Assembly (NCBI GenBank): GCA_022578965.1
Contig: MU401072.1
Coordinates: 1 to 10,960 of the forward strand
Origin: Xylaria sp. FL1777
Lineage: Eukaryota; Ascomycota; Sordariomycetes; Xylariales; Xylariaceae
Direction: 5' to 3'
Length of the DNA: 10,960 bases
How positions within the stretch are numbered: the stretch's first letter is position 1; each line of letters opens with the position of its first letter. Below the pieces are notes generated by a model. That model did no database searches, was not told the origin of the DNA, and worked only from the letters and a program-made list of their open reading frames with translations. Shown piece after piece: positions 1 to 10,064 of this stretch. Position numbers and translations under genes: made by a program.

Positions 1-95
1 AATAATAAATAATAAATAATAAATAATAAATAATAAATAATAAATAATAAATAATAAATAATAAATAATAAATAATAAATAATAAATAATAAATA
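1..95. repeat. 7-base microsatellite (AATAATA)n
   Basis: The 7-mer AATAATA repeats without error from the first base to position 95, about 13.5 copies; the first break is at position 96. The array is cut by the left edge of the window, so its full length is unknown. It contains no G or C on either strand. Because 7 is not a multiple of 3, TAA stops fall in every forward frame, so it cannot encode a repeat protein. The perfection of the array contrasts with the degraded repeats that follow and suggests recent slippage expansion; that is inference. Confidence 0.95.
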
Positions 96-265
96 TTAAG
101 TAATAAATAATAAATAATAAATAATAAGTAATAAGTAATAAATAATAGTTAATAATAATAAATAGTAGCTAATAAATAATAGCTAATAAATAGTGGCTAA
201 TAAGTAATAATTAATAAATAGTGGCTAATAATAATAAATAGTGGCTAATAGTAATTAATAATAGC
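96..265. repeat. Degenerate TAA/TAG-type repeat with GTGGCTAATA sub-repeat
   Basis: This stretch continues the microsatellite in degraded form, mixing TAATAA, AGTAA and ATAGCTAA words. The 10-mer GTGGCTAATA occurs three times, at 193-202, 221-230 and 241-250, each preceded by AATA. It probably derives from the neighbouring simple array by point change and slippage. Four of its few C residues lie in GGC or AGC contexts. No coding capacity is visible. Confidence 0.8.
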
Positions 266-314
266 TTTTATATAAAAGAAAAAAAAAAACAAAAATCTTG
301 TTTAAGTTAAAAAT
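266..314. repeat. Satellite core copy 1
   Basis: This is the most diverged core. It has four extra A in its A-run (279-289) and keeps TCTTG at 296-300 where the other copies read TTTTA; two of those changes are C/T and G/A transitions. It also contains one of only nine TCA trinucleotides of the window just downstream (317-319). Confidence 0.75.
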
Positions 315-415
315 TCTCAAGTAGTAATAATGAGTTAATAAGTGGTAATAATAAATTAATAAATAATAGTAGTAAGTTAATAAATAGTAATAAACAAGTT
401 AATAAATAATGGATT

Positions 416-460
416 TTTTATGTAAAAAAATAAAACAGAAATTTTATTAAAGTTAAAAAG
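416..460. repeat. Satellite core copy 2
   Basis: This core reads TTTTATGTAAAA at its start and ACAGAAATTTTATT in the middle. It is identical to copy 3 over the 45 bases and is followed by TTATAAAAAG, which copy 4 shares. Confidence 0.85.
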
Positions 461-580
461 TTATAAAAAGTAATAGTAAATTAATAAGTAATATAAATAA
501 ATTAATAAGTAGTGGTAATAAATTAATAAATAGTAATAATAAATTAGTAAATAATAATATATAGGTTAATAAGTAGTGAA

Positions 581-625
581 TTTTATGTAAAAAAATAAAA
601 CAGAAATTTTATTAAAGTTAAAAAG
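581..625. repeat. Satellite core copy 3
   Basis: This core is identical to copy 2 over 45 bases and is preceded by GTGAA, which holds one of only six TGA trinucleotides on the plus strand (577-579). After the core it diverges into a run of TAA triplets (634-651). Confidence 0.85.
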
Positions 626-775
626 TTTTAAGTAATAATAATAATAATAATAAGTTAATAAGTAGCAATAATAAGTTAATAAATAATAAAAGTAAATTAA
701 TAAGTAGTAATAATAAATTAATAAGTAATAATAATAAGTTAATAAGTAATAATACATAAGTTAATAAATAATAAG

Positions 776-820
776 TTTTATATAAAAAAATAAAACAAAA
801 ATTTTATTTAAGTTAAAAAG
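776..820. repeat. Satellite core copy 4
   Basis: This core differs from copies 2 and 3 by A for G at the TGT/TAT position, CAA for CAG, and one T/A change near the 3' part. The first two are transitions of the RIP type. Confidence 0.85.
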
Positions 821-983
821 TTATAAAAAGTAATAATAAGTTAATAAGTAGTAGTAATAAGTTAATAAATAATAAAAGTAAGTTAATAAGTAATAATAAT
901 AAATTAATAAGTAGTAATAATAAATTAATAAGTAGTAATACATAAATTAATAAGTAATAATATATAAGTTAATAAGTAATAAA

Positions 984-1027
984 TTTTATATAAAAAAATA
1001 AGCCGGAAATTTTATTAAAGTCTAAAG
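984..1027. repeat. Satellite core copy 5, GC-rich variant
   Basis: This is the last core. It carries AGCCGGAAAT (1001-1010) where copies 2 and 3 have AACAGAAAT and copy 4 has AACAAAAAT. CCGG is the only run of four G/C with this content in the window. The core is one base shorter at its end (AGTCTAAAG). It may keep a less mutated state of the core, or a local substitution. It borders the end of the tandem array. Confidence 0.8.
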
Positions 1028-4020
1028 TTTTAGCTTTTTTAAAACTTAGCTTAAATGTTATTTTGTAAGTTATTTTAGCATTTTCTTTATATAAATCTTT
1101 TTTCGGAAATAGTTAACCTGCAGCAAAGCCTTTTATGCTATATTTTCAAGCTAAATAAAATTAATAAATATATAAAAAAGCAAAATAAGCTTACATATAT
1201 AAGTTTAAATTATTAAGCTAACTTTTTTAAACTTAGTAAACAAAACGTTAAAGCAATAGTAGCTATTTATAAATTAATAGCTATTAATAAATTAAAAGCT
1301 TTATAGTAATAATTAAATTACTTAATTTTTTGCTAGCTATTATATGCTATAGTTGTTATAACGTAAAACATACTAAATAAACTTAGTAGTAAAATACGTA
1401 ATTTATAAAAAAGAACTAGCTTTATTATAATAAACATTAAATTAAATACTTATTAACTGCTAGCTATATTATAAAAAAAAACTAGCTTTACATTAAATTA
1501 AATACTTATTATAAATATAAGCTGCTTAATGTTTAAATATACTGCAGTATAAGCTATAAGCATTTTAAGTTTTTATAAACCTACATATAAAAAAGCACTT
1601 AAATCTTTTTTCGTTTTTTATTTTTATATATTTGCAAAGCTTGCTTACTTTCTTAAAATACTACTTGTTGTTATGCTTGCTTTTATAAATATAACCTTTT
1701 TAAAAAACTACTTATAGCTTTATTATCTAAAATAGCATAAAGGCTATTAAGCCTATTTTTTAGTTTTAATAGTTGCTATTTAAGCTTAATATATAGCTAG
1801 TTTTTTAGCTAATTATAAATTATAGTAGCAAAAAATACTTTTTTAATAATTGTTTTTTTATAAGCATAAATAGAACACTTAGTAAGCTAAGTCTTTTTTT
1901 AGGGCTTATATATTTTACTACTTATTAGCTTTTAAGCAAAAAAGCTATATAACAAACTAGTACTTTAAGAAATAATAAAAAGAAAAATTAAAAAAAACAG
2001 TTCTTTAGTAAAATAAGCTTTATTTTAACTGCTATAGCTATTACTACTAGTAGGTTTTAGTTTATGCAAATAGTTATTATAGCATAGTTTATTTTTAACA
2101 AATAATAAAATGTTTTTTTAATAAGTAGTAAAATTATAGCTACATTAGCAATTTTATTAAAGTTAAAACTTAAGTAGCTTAATTATAATTAATTCTTTTA
2201 TGCTATAAAGTTAAATAGCTAATTTTAGTATATAATAGTTACTTAGTTAATTTTGCTAGTAATTATATGTTTGTTTTAAAAATTAAGCTATATATATTTA
2301 AATATAAACAATTATATAGTAAAACTATAAATAGCTTATTATATTAGTTATTATTTATTTAATAATGCTTTTTTTATTTAAATAACTATAATAATTTTAA
2401 GGCTAATATATACTAATAATTTTAACTTTAAAAAGAATATATTTATTAAACTAAAAACTAATGCTTTTTAAAGCTTATAAATAATTTATAATAACTAGTA
2501 TAAATTGCATAGCTTTATGCTAGCAATAGTTTATTTAAATTTCTGCTTTATTAACTTTTAATAGCAAGGTTTTAGCTTGCTATAATTGTAATAAGTAATA
2601 AAAAGTTAAAGCTTAACTTTAAAAAAAAAGCTTAAAAAACAGCTACTATATTTAAAAAAAGCAGCAAATGTATAAATTACTTAATTTTAATATAAAAAAG
2701 TAATAATAATAAATACTAATATAAAGCTTTTTTAAATCTTATAATTAAAATAAGTATAATTTAAATCTTTTAATAAAGAATAATTAAAAAGCAAGTTTAG
2801 TACTAATAGCTGCAGTAATTTTAGCTTTAATAGCATATATTAAAATTATTGCAGTTAAAAAGCTTATAGTTAAACTTTAAGCTTAGTTAGCTAGTTTGCT
2901 TTATTGCATGCATTAGTTTAGCTAGGCTTTTTTTTTTAAAAAGCTTTATGCTTTTTATTAAGTATAGTAAAAAACTAAAACTTTTACTATAAAAAAATTA
3001 AAGTGTTTAAAGCAAGCGTTTGCTTAAATATATTAATATAAAATAATAAAATAAAACGTAAGGTTTTATTTTGTTAGTTTTTAAAACTACTGTAATAATT
3101 AATAAAAACAGTTAAAAGCATTAATATTTAATTATTAAAAATAAAATTCTTGAATTTATTAAAAACTAACTATTATAAAAGCATTTACTAAAAATGTTTT
3201 TATTAATTAAAAACAAAAGTTAAAAAATCAAAAACAATTAAATATTATTATAGTTTTAATTATAAACTATGCTAACTAAAGATTAAACGATGTTTTTTTT
3301 TAATTTGTTTAATACTTTACAAAAAATTAAAGTTTTTAAGTTTTAAAAAAAGTATAGTTATAAAGCTAAAACTTAAAAAAATTAACAAAAAAACACTACT
3401 AGAAGTAAATAAAACTGCAAAGCTTTGCTTTAAAAAGTATAACTTGTTATAAGTTTAATAAAATGCTATAAAATATATTAGTTATATAATAATTTAGTAC
3501 TATTTTATAGTAAAAAATAAAGTAATAAAAAATTCTTATTAATTATATTTTTAAATTGCAAAAAAGCTTTATAAAAAGGACTTATTATTAAACATGCTTT
3601 AAAAAAAAATATATATCAAAATATAATAGTTTTAATATAGTAAAAAAATAAATGCTTAAAGTAATTTATAGCTAAGCTTTTATATAATATTTATAAAAAG
3701 CAAGTTTAAAAACTTAACAAAAATAAGTATTATTGCTTTTTTTAGTAAAAATAAAATAAAAAAAGTTTTAAGTGCTTAAAAAAAAGTTTATTAATATTAT
3801 AAAAATAATGTTTTGTTTTTTATTAATGTAATAAAAAGCTTATAGCTTAATTTAATTTAATATAAAGAAACTTACTAAGTTAATTAAACAATTATTATTT
3901 AAGCTTAAAAAAATAAATAGATTTTATTAGTATTAAACATTTAACTATATAAAAAAGCTCTTAATTTAAGCATAATGCAATAATATTTTACTATTATTGT
4001 TTAATATAACATTAACTAAT
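1028..4020. other. Gene-free, RIP-like degenerate AT-rich DNA
   Basis: I find no gene, RNA gene or intact element here. All frames are crowded with TAA stops. The remaining G and C sit mostly in GpC steps, as in AGCT, AAGCTT, TAGCTA, GCAA and TTGC: AGCT occurs about 12 times in 1021-1500 alone, where base composition predicts fewer than one. The left part (1081-1160) is slightly richer in G+C and includes CCTGCAGC. A stop-free run of 58 codons lies at 3276-3449 on the plus strand; it has no in-frame ATG and no recognisable motif and is within chance. The stretch is probably the worn remains of transposons or other repeats, but no domain can be read by eye. Confidence 0.75.
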
Positions 4021-4068
4021 ATAAAAAACGTTAAGCTTACTTTTTGCAATATAAAAAAGTAAGTATAC

Positions 4069-4170
4069 TAACTTTATAGCAAGCTTAAGTTGCACTAAGC
4101 TATTATAACATATAAAAAGCAATAAGCTATATTTAATATAGCTTAAAATATATATTAATTTTATAAAAAA
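4069..4170. repeat. Diverged direct repeat, copy A
   Basis: This 102-base segment aligns without gaps to 4691-4792 at an offset of 622. I count 83 identical columns, 16 transitions and 3 transversions. Copy A keeps G or C at six of the transition columns, including the G before CAAGC at 4079. Similarity probably extends left to about 4021 (ATAAAAAAC in both copies) with small indels. The parent element is unknown; no terminal inverted repeat or LTR boundary (TG...CA) is visible. Confidence 0.85.
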
Positions 4171-4643
4171 TTATAGCTTTTTTAAGTAAGTTTAAATATT
4201 TAAAGCAAAAAAAGCAAAGCTAGCTATACTATAATAGCATAATATATAGCTTTATATATTAAAAAAAATATATATGTATTTTTATAAATGCTAAATATAA
4301 TAAAAATTAACAGATTAAAAGCTTTTTTTTAATTTTATAAATAATAATGCATAACTATTTTTAGTTAATAAAGTGATTTGTTTGCTTAATTATAATAACA
4401 AATAAAATGTTTATTTGCTAAATAGCTTGTATTGCTTTAATAATATGCTAGCTTTTTAAAGAAACTATTTGCTTAAACAAATAAAAATTAAATATAATAA
4501 TAAGTTAATAGTATATTATATATTATAAGCTTATAATAGTAAAATATTTTGCTAGTTTAGCACTTTTATTTTTTTAAAAAAAGCTTTTTATAGTTAAAAA
4601 AAGAAGCAAAAAAACTTGCTTAATGCAAGCAATACTACTTAGT
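4171..4643. other. Gene-free AT-rich DNA between the two repeat copies
   Basis: No gene or RNA gene is seen between the direct repeats. The spacer is stop-dense in all frames and includes one of the six plus-strand TGA trinucleotides (4374-4376). If the flanking copies were terminal repeats of one element, this interval would be its remnant interior, but nothing in it supports that directly. Confidence 0.6.
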
Positions 4644-4690
4644 ATAAAAAACACCTTTTATATTTTTAAAGTAATTTAAAAGTGTATAGC

Positions 4691-4792
4691 TAACTTTATA
4701 ACAAGCTTAAATTATGCTAAGCTATTATAACGCGTAAAAAAAAGTAAGCTATATTTTATATAGTTTAAAGTACGTATTAATCCTTTAAAAAA
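4691..4792. repeat. Diverged direct repeat, copy B
   Basis: This is the partner of 4069-4170. It keeps G or C at ten transition columns, most clearly ACGCGT (4730-4735) where copy A has ACATAT, and TACGTATT with ATCCTT (4771-4785) where copy A has only A and T. Copy B is therefore less eroded overall than copy A. Similarity probably begins at about 4644. A TCA trinucleotide follows at 4793-4795. Confidence 0.85.
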
Positions 4793-4930
4793 TCAAGTCT
4801 TTATAAATAAGCTTAATAAGTTAAAATATAAAAAAGCTATTATTATAGCTATAGCTAATTAAAGAAAAAAAATTGTTATAATGCTTTTAAATGTTTTAAG
4901 CTATATGTACGTTATATTAATAAAAACAAC

Positions 4931-4955
4931 AAGTATTTTTTTAATAAAAATACTT
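4931..4955. repeat. Perfect 10-base hairpin, 5-base loop
   Basis: AAGTATTTTT (4931-4940) and AAAAATACTT (4946-4955) are perfect reverse complements around TTAAT. Short A/T palindromes of this size are expected by chance at this composition, and there is no gene upstream for it to terminate. Confidence 0.6.
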
Positions 4956-5307
4956 AAGTAATTTTATTAAACTTTATTGTACTAAAAATAAAGCATTATA
5001 ATTATTGCTTTTTAATAAAAAATTCTTAGTAAATATAAGTTATTAACTTGTATTAATTATATTTTTGCTTTTTATATATATTACTTGTTGTTACTACTAA
5101 TTAAATAGCTTAATAAAGCTTTTAAACTAGCTTAAAAAAGTTAGCAATAATACTTTTAAGCTAAAAAGTTATTTAAACTTAGTTATTTAAAAAAAATAAA
5201 AGTTATAATAAAATTTCTGTTAATAAACTAACAAAAAAATTATTAAAAAGTTAACTTTAATTTTTTACTTTTTGTAAAAATACCTTTTATATTGCTTTAG
5301 CAAGCTT

Positions 5308-5340
5308 ACAAAAGTTTGCTAAAAGTTTACAAACTTTTGT
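5308..5340. repeat. 11-base inverted repeat with internal direct repeat
   Basis: ACAAAAGTTTG (5308-5318) pairs perfectly with CAAACTTTTGT (5330-5340) across an 11-base loop. The loop itself carries a second AAAAGTTT (5321-5328), so the same 8-mer appears twice directly and once inverted within 33 bases. The arms include C/G pairs, which makes chance less likely than for the pure A/T palindromes here. It could form a cruciform; no function is indicated. Confidence 0.65.
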
Positions 5341-6806
5341 TTTATAAAAAAAATTACTTTAAAAATTATATAAAAAAATAAAGTTAAAACTTTTAATAAT
5401 AAATCTTTTAGTTTTAGCATTAATAAAAAACATAGCAAAATGCAATAAGTAATATAAATTGCAAAACTTAGTGAATTATTGAATTTTTAAACGTATATTA
5501 TGCTTACTAATATTTTAATAAGCATGCTTGTTTAAGCATTATTTTAACTTTTTATGCTTTTATTACATAGTATTAAAAAATTATTTTACTTTAATAAAAT
5601 AACCTTTAAAAATAAGTAGCAAAGTTATTTTATTTTCTAAATATAATAATTAAATCTTTTAATTTTACTAATAAAATAAGCTAACGTTTAGCTAAAAAAC
5701 CTATAATTATATACTAGTTAACCTTAGATTAAGTAAAAATACTTATTAAACTTAAGCATATTAATAAGCAAAGAAAAAAAAACTAATAAAAATTGCTTTA
5801 GTAATAGCAAATAAAGCAATAATAGCTTAAATTTAAAATTTAGTTTATTAAAGTTTAAGTTATAATTTATAAAAAATGCTTTAAGCAAGGTGCTTTTTAA
5901 GTTTTTTAAAACAAAACGCTATAAAAAGTAAAAGCTTTATATAATTAAATATTAATGCTTATATAAAGCTTTTTTAATAAATTAAGTAGTTTAAAAATGC
6001 TGCTTTAAATAAAAAGTAAATTTCTTTTAAAGCTAAATATAAGCTAAAAACTAATAGCGCATAAGTAAAGTAATTAAAAAATAAAAAGCACTTTAAAAAA
6101 AAGGTTAAATAGCACATAAAATTATTAAAAAAAAAACGTTTGCAACTAAACCTTTTTTTAGCAAATCAGCTAATGTTTTTACTAGTATACTTTACTAAAT
6201 AAAAGCTAGCATTAAGTTTTATAAAGAAATAAAAGCAAAAAAAACGTAGCTTTTTTAAAAATATTATAGCCTTTTATATAATACTTTTATAAAAACTAAA
6301 AACTATACCTTTAAGCAAAAATACTAGCATAATAATTATTAATAATTTATTTTAAAACATAAACTAAAAAGTTAAATAATAGTATAAATATTTAAGTATT
6401 AAACTTTTATATATAATAAAAGTAAACAAAAATAAAAGCTTTTTTATAAAATGTATTATTAACTAATTTTAAAATTTATAAATAAATTTAAGTAAAAATA
6501 TTACTATTTAAACCTAAAAAATAATAAACTATATATAAATAAAATAAAGCTAAAAAAAACTTTAATAAAAGCTTATAATAGTTTTAATATATAAATTAAT
6601 CATTAAATCTACATATAAAGGCAAAAAACTTATTAAACTATTTAATAGCTAATTACTACTAAAGTTTCCTTTAAAATAACAATATTAAATATTTAGTTTT
6701 ATAAAATAAAACAAATAATTAAAAACATAAAAGCACTTTTTAGCTTTTATTTATTTTTAAACTTTAAATATATAAAAAGCTTTTATTATTTAATTAAACA
6801 TAAGCA

Positions 6807-6936
6807 TTTAAATGTATTAATACTAATAAGCTATTTTTAATAAATAGAACTAATAATGTAAAATAAATTAAACGCAAAATTAAAGTACTAAAGTAAACGC
6901 TTATTAAACACTACAAAAAGTATTAATACATTTAAA
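6807..6936. repeat. 18-base perfect inverted repeat, possible MITE-like relic
   Basis: Bases 6807-6824 and 6919-6936 are perfect reverse complements, with TTTAAATGTATTAATAC shared by the arms and a 94-base interval between them. Further inward, TAATAAGC (6824-6831) is matched by GCTTATTA (6899-6906) after a 13-base insertion in the right arm, so the symmetry may be longer than 18. The interval has no coding capacity. A short non-coding segment bounded by inverted repeats resembles a MITE or a fold-back relic. I see no clear target-site duplication outside the arms, so the mobile-element reading is only inference. Confidence 0.6.
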
Positions 6937-8065
6937 CAATAAAACAATAGTTATAAAAATTAAAATCTGCTAAAAATTATATAATAATTTACTTATTAAA
7001 TATATTAGCTTTAAAAATAAATAGCACTTAAATGTTTTATTTATATTTTGCTTTTAAAGTAAAAAAAAAGCCTTAAAAAGTAAGCAGCTATAAAAATTTA
7101 ATAATAAAGCTTAAAGCATAAGCTTAAGTTAAACAGCTTTTAATGCAAATCTTAGTAATAAGTTTTACTTTTTTAACATAAACATTTTAAATTTCTAAAA
7201 AATAATATATTAATTTTTTTTTCTTTTATAAGTAGTAGTAAATATTTTAATAAAAACTTAAAAAACTAAAGTAAAAAAAAGTTTTATATAAATAGCAATT
7301 AAACATAAATTAGCTAATTTTAAGCTATAAAAAAGTTCTGTTTTAAAGTAAGCACTTATTGCTTTATATAGCAAAAAAAAAGCCAGTTAATATTTTAACG
7401 CTTAAATTTAAGTTTTATGTAATAATATAACTAAACGTAAAAATAACAATAAAAACTTTAAGCAAAGTTTTTTTTTTTTTTCAATAGTTTATTACTTTAA
7501 AATTAGTTTGTTTAAAGCTAAAGTTTTATAGCTAAAAAAGCTTAACACTTTTATTAAATTTAATATGCTTTTAACGTTTTTTAAAAATCTATAAAAAAAA
7601 ATAATTTTTAAGCTAAATTATATTTATAATTATAATAAGTTTTTAAAGTAAACAGCCTTTAGTTAATAAAACAATATAAATAAAAAAAGTTAGCAAAATA
7701 AATTTATAACTTTAAAAAAAAAATTAGCTTTAAAAATTAAATATATTAAGCTTTAAGTAAAACAAGCTTAAAACTAAATAAGCTATTAGCTAAATAACTA
7801 GTAAGCAGCTATTAATATTTAAGTTTTAATGCTTTTAATAAGCTTTAGCTATTTAATATATAATAAATAACTAACTTAAAACTAATATAAATAAAAAAAA
7901 TCTAACTGTTTAATTAAAATATAGTATTATAATAATTAAAAAGTAATATTAATGCAATATAATTTTTGCTTAATGCTTTAAATATTAAAGTAAAATAATT
8001 TAACTAAGCATAAATAAACAGCAAAAATAATTATAACTTAAAAAAAAAAAAGCCACTTAGTATAT

Positions 8066-8092
8066 ATTATATAAAAAAAAAATTTATATAAT
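8066..8092. repeat. 10-base A/T hairpin with 7-A loop
   Basis: ATTATATAAA (8066-8075) pairs with TTTATATAAT (8083-8092) around seven A. The arms contain no G or C, so this is likely a compositional accident. Confidence 0.5.
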
Positions 8093-10041
8093 GCTAAAAA
8101 TTAAAAAAGTTATAAAAAAGTTATTATAAAATATACTTTAGTAGCATTTTATGCTGCAATACTATTAAATTACAAAAAGTTTTTAAAGCTTTAAATACTG
8201 CAGCTTATTAAAAAATAAAGTGCAATATTAAATATAATAGCCTAAAAATAATAAAAACTTTAAAAATAATAACAATAAATAATTTATAGCTAAGTTTATA
8301 TAATAAAAAATGCAGTTTAATAATTAAATAGCAAAAAGTTAAATATATTATAGCAGATTTTGTTATAATAATACTTAGCTTAAAATATAATTTACTTTAA
8401 ACATAAAAATATATTAATATTATATAACTTTTAAAGTAGCTAAATACCTTATTATTTAATTAATAACGTGCATAAATAAATTAATAAAATTCTTATTATC
8501 TTTATTTATTATTTAGTAAAACTATAGCTAAAAAAACAAGCTTAACAAAATTAGCAAAAAAAAAAAACCTTAAGTTTAATTTAGCAGAATTAAAAATAAT
8601 ATAATACTATTATTAGTTTACGTTTTTTTATAAAAATAAAAAAAAGTAAGCAAAATAACCTAAAATAAAGAACTTTATAAAAAATTAAAATAATTTCTTT
8701 ATAATAATCTTATAGTAAACTAATAATATAGTTATTATAACGTACGTTAAAATATTAATTCTTTTAAGTTAAAAAAGGCTTAAAATATATGTTAAGCTTA
8801 AGCAAAAGCTTATATTATAATAAGTTAAAAAAGCTATAGCAAAATATTATGCTTACAAAATAAAAAAATTAGTTAAGCTTAACTTTAGTTTAATATTATA
8901 AAAAAACATAAAAAGTATAAAATAAGTAAAAGCTTTAATATTAATAAAATATTATTATTTTTATTGTTTTTTTACTTATTTAATAAAGCAAAGCTAAATA
9001 TTATATTTAACTTTTAATATTAAAGTTTTTTATAAGCTAACTTAAGTTAAAAACATTATTAAGTAAAAAATTTAGTTAAAGCAGCATATTTATTAAACTA
9101 TAATGTAAATAAATAATAATCTTTGTTTTTTTTTTTTGTTTAAGGTTAAAATATAAGTACTAATATAATTTAAATAAGTATTTTAAAAAAAGCTTATAAA
9201 AAACAAAAATCTTTAATAAAACAAAAAAGTAAAAATTTTTTTAATTTTAATTTTTAATATAAATATAAACTATAAAAGTATAGCTTATTAATTTTTTAGT
9301 TTTTTAAAATTTAAAGCTAAAAATGCTAGAAAAATTACTATAAAAATAATTAGCTTATAATAATTAAGCATTTATAGCAATATTACTTTTTAATTTTTTA
9401 ATGTTAGCTTTTTTTATTATATTAAAGCAAAATTTAATAAGCGTTAAATTATTTACTTATTAAAATATAAGTTTTTTATTAATAAAAATAATTAAGCTAA
9501 AAAAAAATATTTGTTTATTTTAGCTAATTAATATAATAATAAAAGTTATAAATATTATATAGCTATATAACTTAGTTTAAAAAAAGCTATAGTAATAATA
9601 TAAAAGTTCTGCTATATTAATTTTAAGTAAAGTTATATGTTTAAAAAAACTTAATATATAGCTTATATAAAGCGCAATAAAATATAAGCAGCTTTAAAAT
9701 AAAAAGCTAAGCTATTTATAAAACGTGCTAAACTTTTAAAAAATTAAAGCTAAATAAAAAAAAACTTATAACTTAAATTTATTTAAAAGCGTTAAAGCTA
9801 TATAAAAAAATACTATAGTAAGCTTAATACCTTTAAAAAAAAAAAATAATTAAGCTTTTAAATAAAACTTTTTTTTATAAAAAATTAAATAAAAAACATA
9901 AGCTAAGTTTAAACTATTATAAAATAAGTTAGTTTTACTTTATTAATAATTTTACTGCAATAATAATTTAGCTTAATATAAAAAAAACTACTAATTTAAA
10001 TAATTAGTTTTTATAGCTGTTTAATTAAGCAGTATTATAAT

Positions 10042-10064
10042 GCTATTATTTACTAAATAATAGC
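10042..10064. repeat. 23-base near-perfect palindrome
   Basis: GCTATTATTTA (10042-10052) and TAAATAATAGC (10054-10064) are perfect reverse complements around a single central C. The shape would suit a dimeric DNA-binding protein, but palindromes of this length are expected a few times by chance in DNA of this composition, and no gene lies nearby. Confidence 0.55.

Larger units (their letters stand above)
266..1027. repeat. Five-copy complex satellite with 150-208 base period
   Basis: Five copies of a conserved core of about 45 bases start at 266, 416, 581, 776 and 984. The cores are joined by spacers built from TAATAA, AGTTAATAAG and AGTAGTAATAA words. Core-to-core distances are 150, 165, 195 and 208, so the spacer lengthens steadily from left to right. 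The core begins TTTTATRTAAAA and ends around AAAGTTAAAAAG. Cores 2 and 3 are identical over the 45 bases compared. The spacers are the same kind of sequence as the microsatellite on the left, so the array was probably formed by interspersed slippage and unit duplication. The minus strand reads as a Tyr/Leu-rich open frame across part of it, which I treat as repeat translation and not as a gene. Confidence 0.85.
4793..6806. other. Gene-free, RIP-like degenerate AT-rich DNA
   Basis: No gene is supported. I read the frame starting at 6121 through to about 6960 because its first 25 codons are free of stops; overall it has about 24 stops in 280 codons, which is what base composition predicts, so I do not call it a relic gene. 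The stretch contains two hairpins annotated separately (4931-4955 and 5308-5340). Confidence 0.7.

Noticed and set aside
566..757. Minus-strand 63-codon open frame from an ATG at 757, made mostly of Tyr, Leu, Ile and Thr
   Set aside because: It is the translation of the TAATAA/AGTTAATAAG satellite spacers and core copy 3. It has extreme low complexity, no ribosome-binding or domain evidence, and a length compatible with repeat structure.
1577..1598. Similarity of 1577-1598 to 6605-6626 around CTACATATAAA
   Set aside because: The match is only about 13 clear bases and falls apart on both sides, which is not beyond chance in this composition.
1899..1904. TTAGGG, the fungal telomere hexamer
   Set aside because: It occurs as a single isolated copy with no adjacent repeat, so it is not evidence of a telomere.
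3276..3449. 58 stop-free codons on the plus strand, Lys/Leu/Ile-rich
   Set aside because: No in-frame ATG and no recognisable motif; the run length is within chance given many frames over 11 kb, and the composition only mirrors A and T content.
4069..4792. The direct repeats as LTRs of one retrotransposon
   Set aside because: There are no TG...CA ends, no primer-binding site or polypurine tract, and the 520-base interior is too short for a full element; a solo or nested fragment origin cannot be excluded.
6121..6960. Frame with relatively few stops, considered as a degraded transposon polyprotein
   Set aside because: About 24 stops in 280 codons equals the rate expected from composition. 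I compared it by eye with reverse transcriptase, RNase H and pogo-type transposase motifs and found no convincing match.
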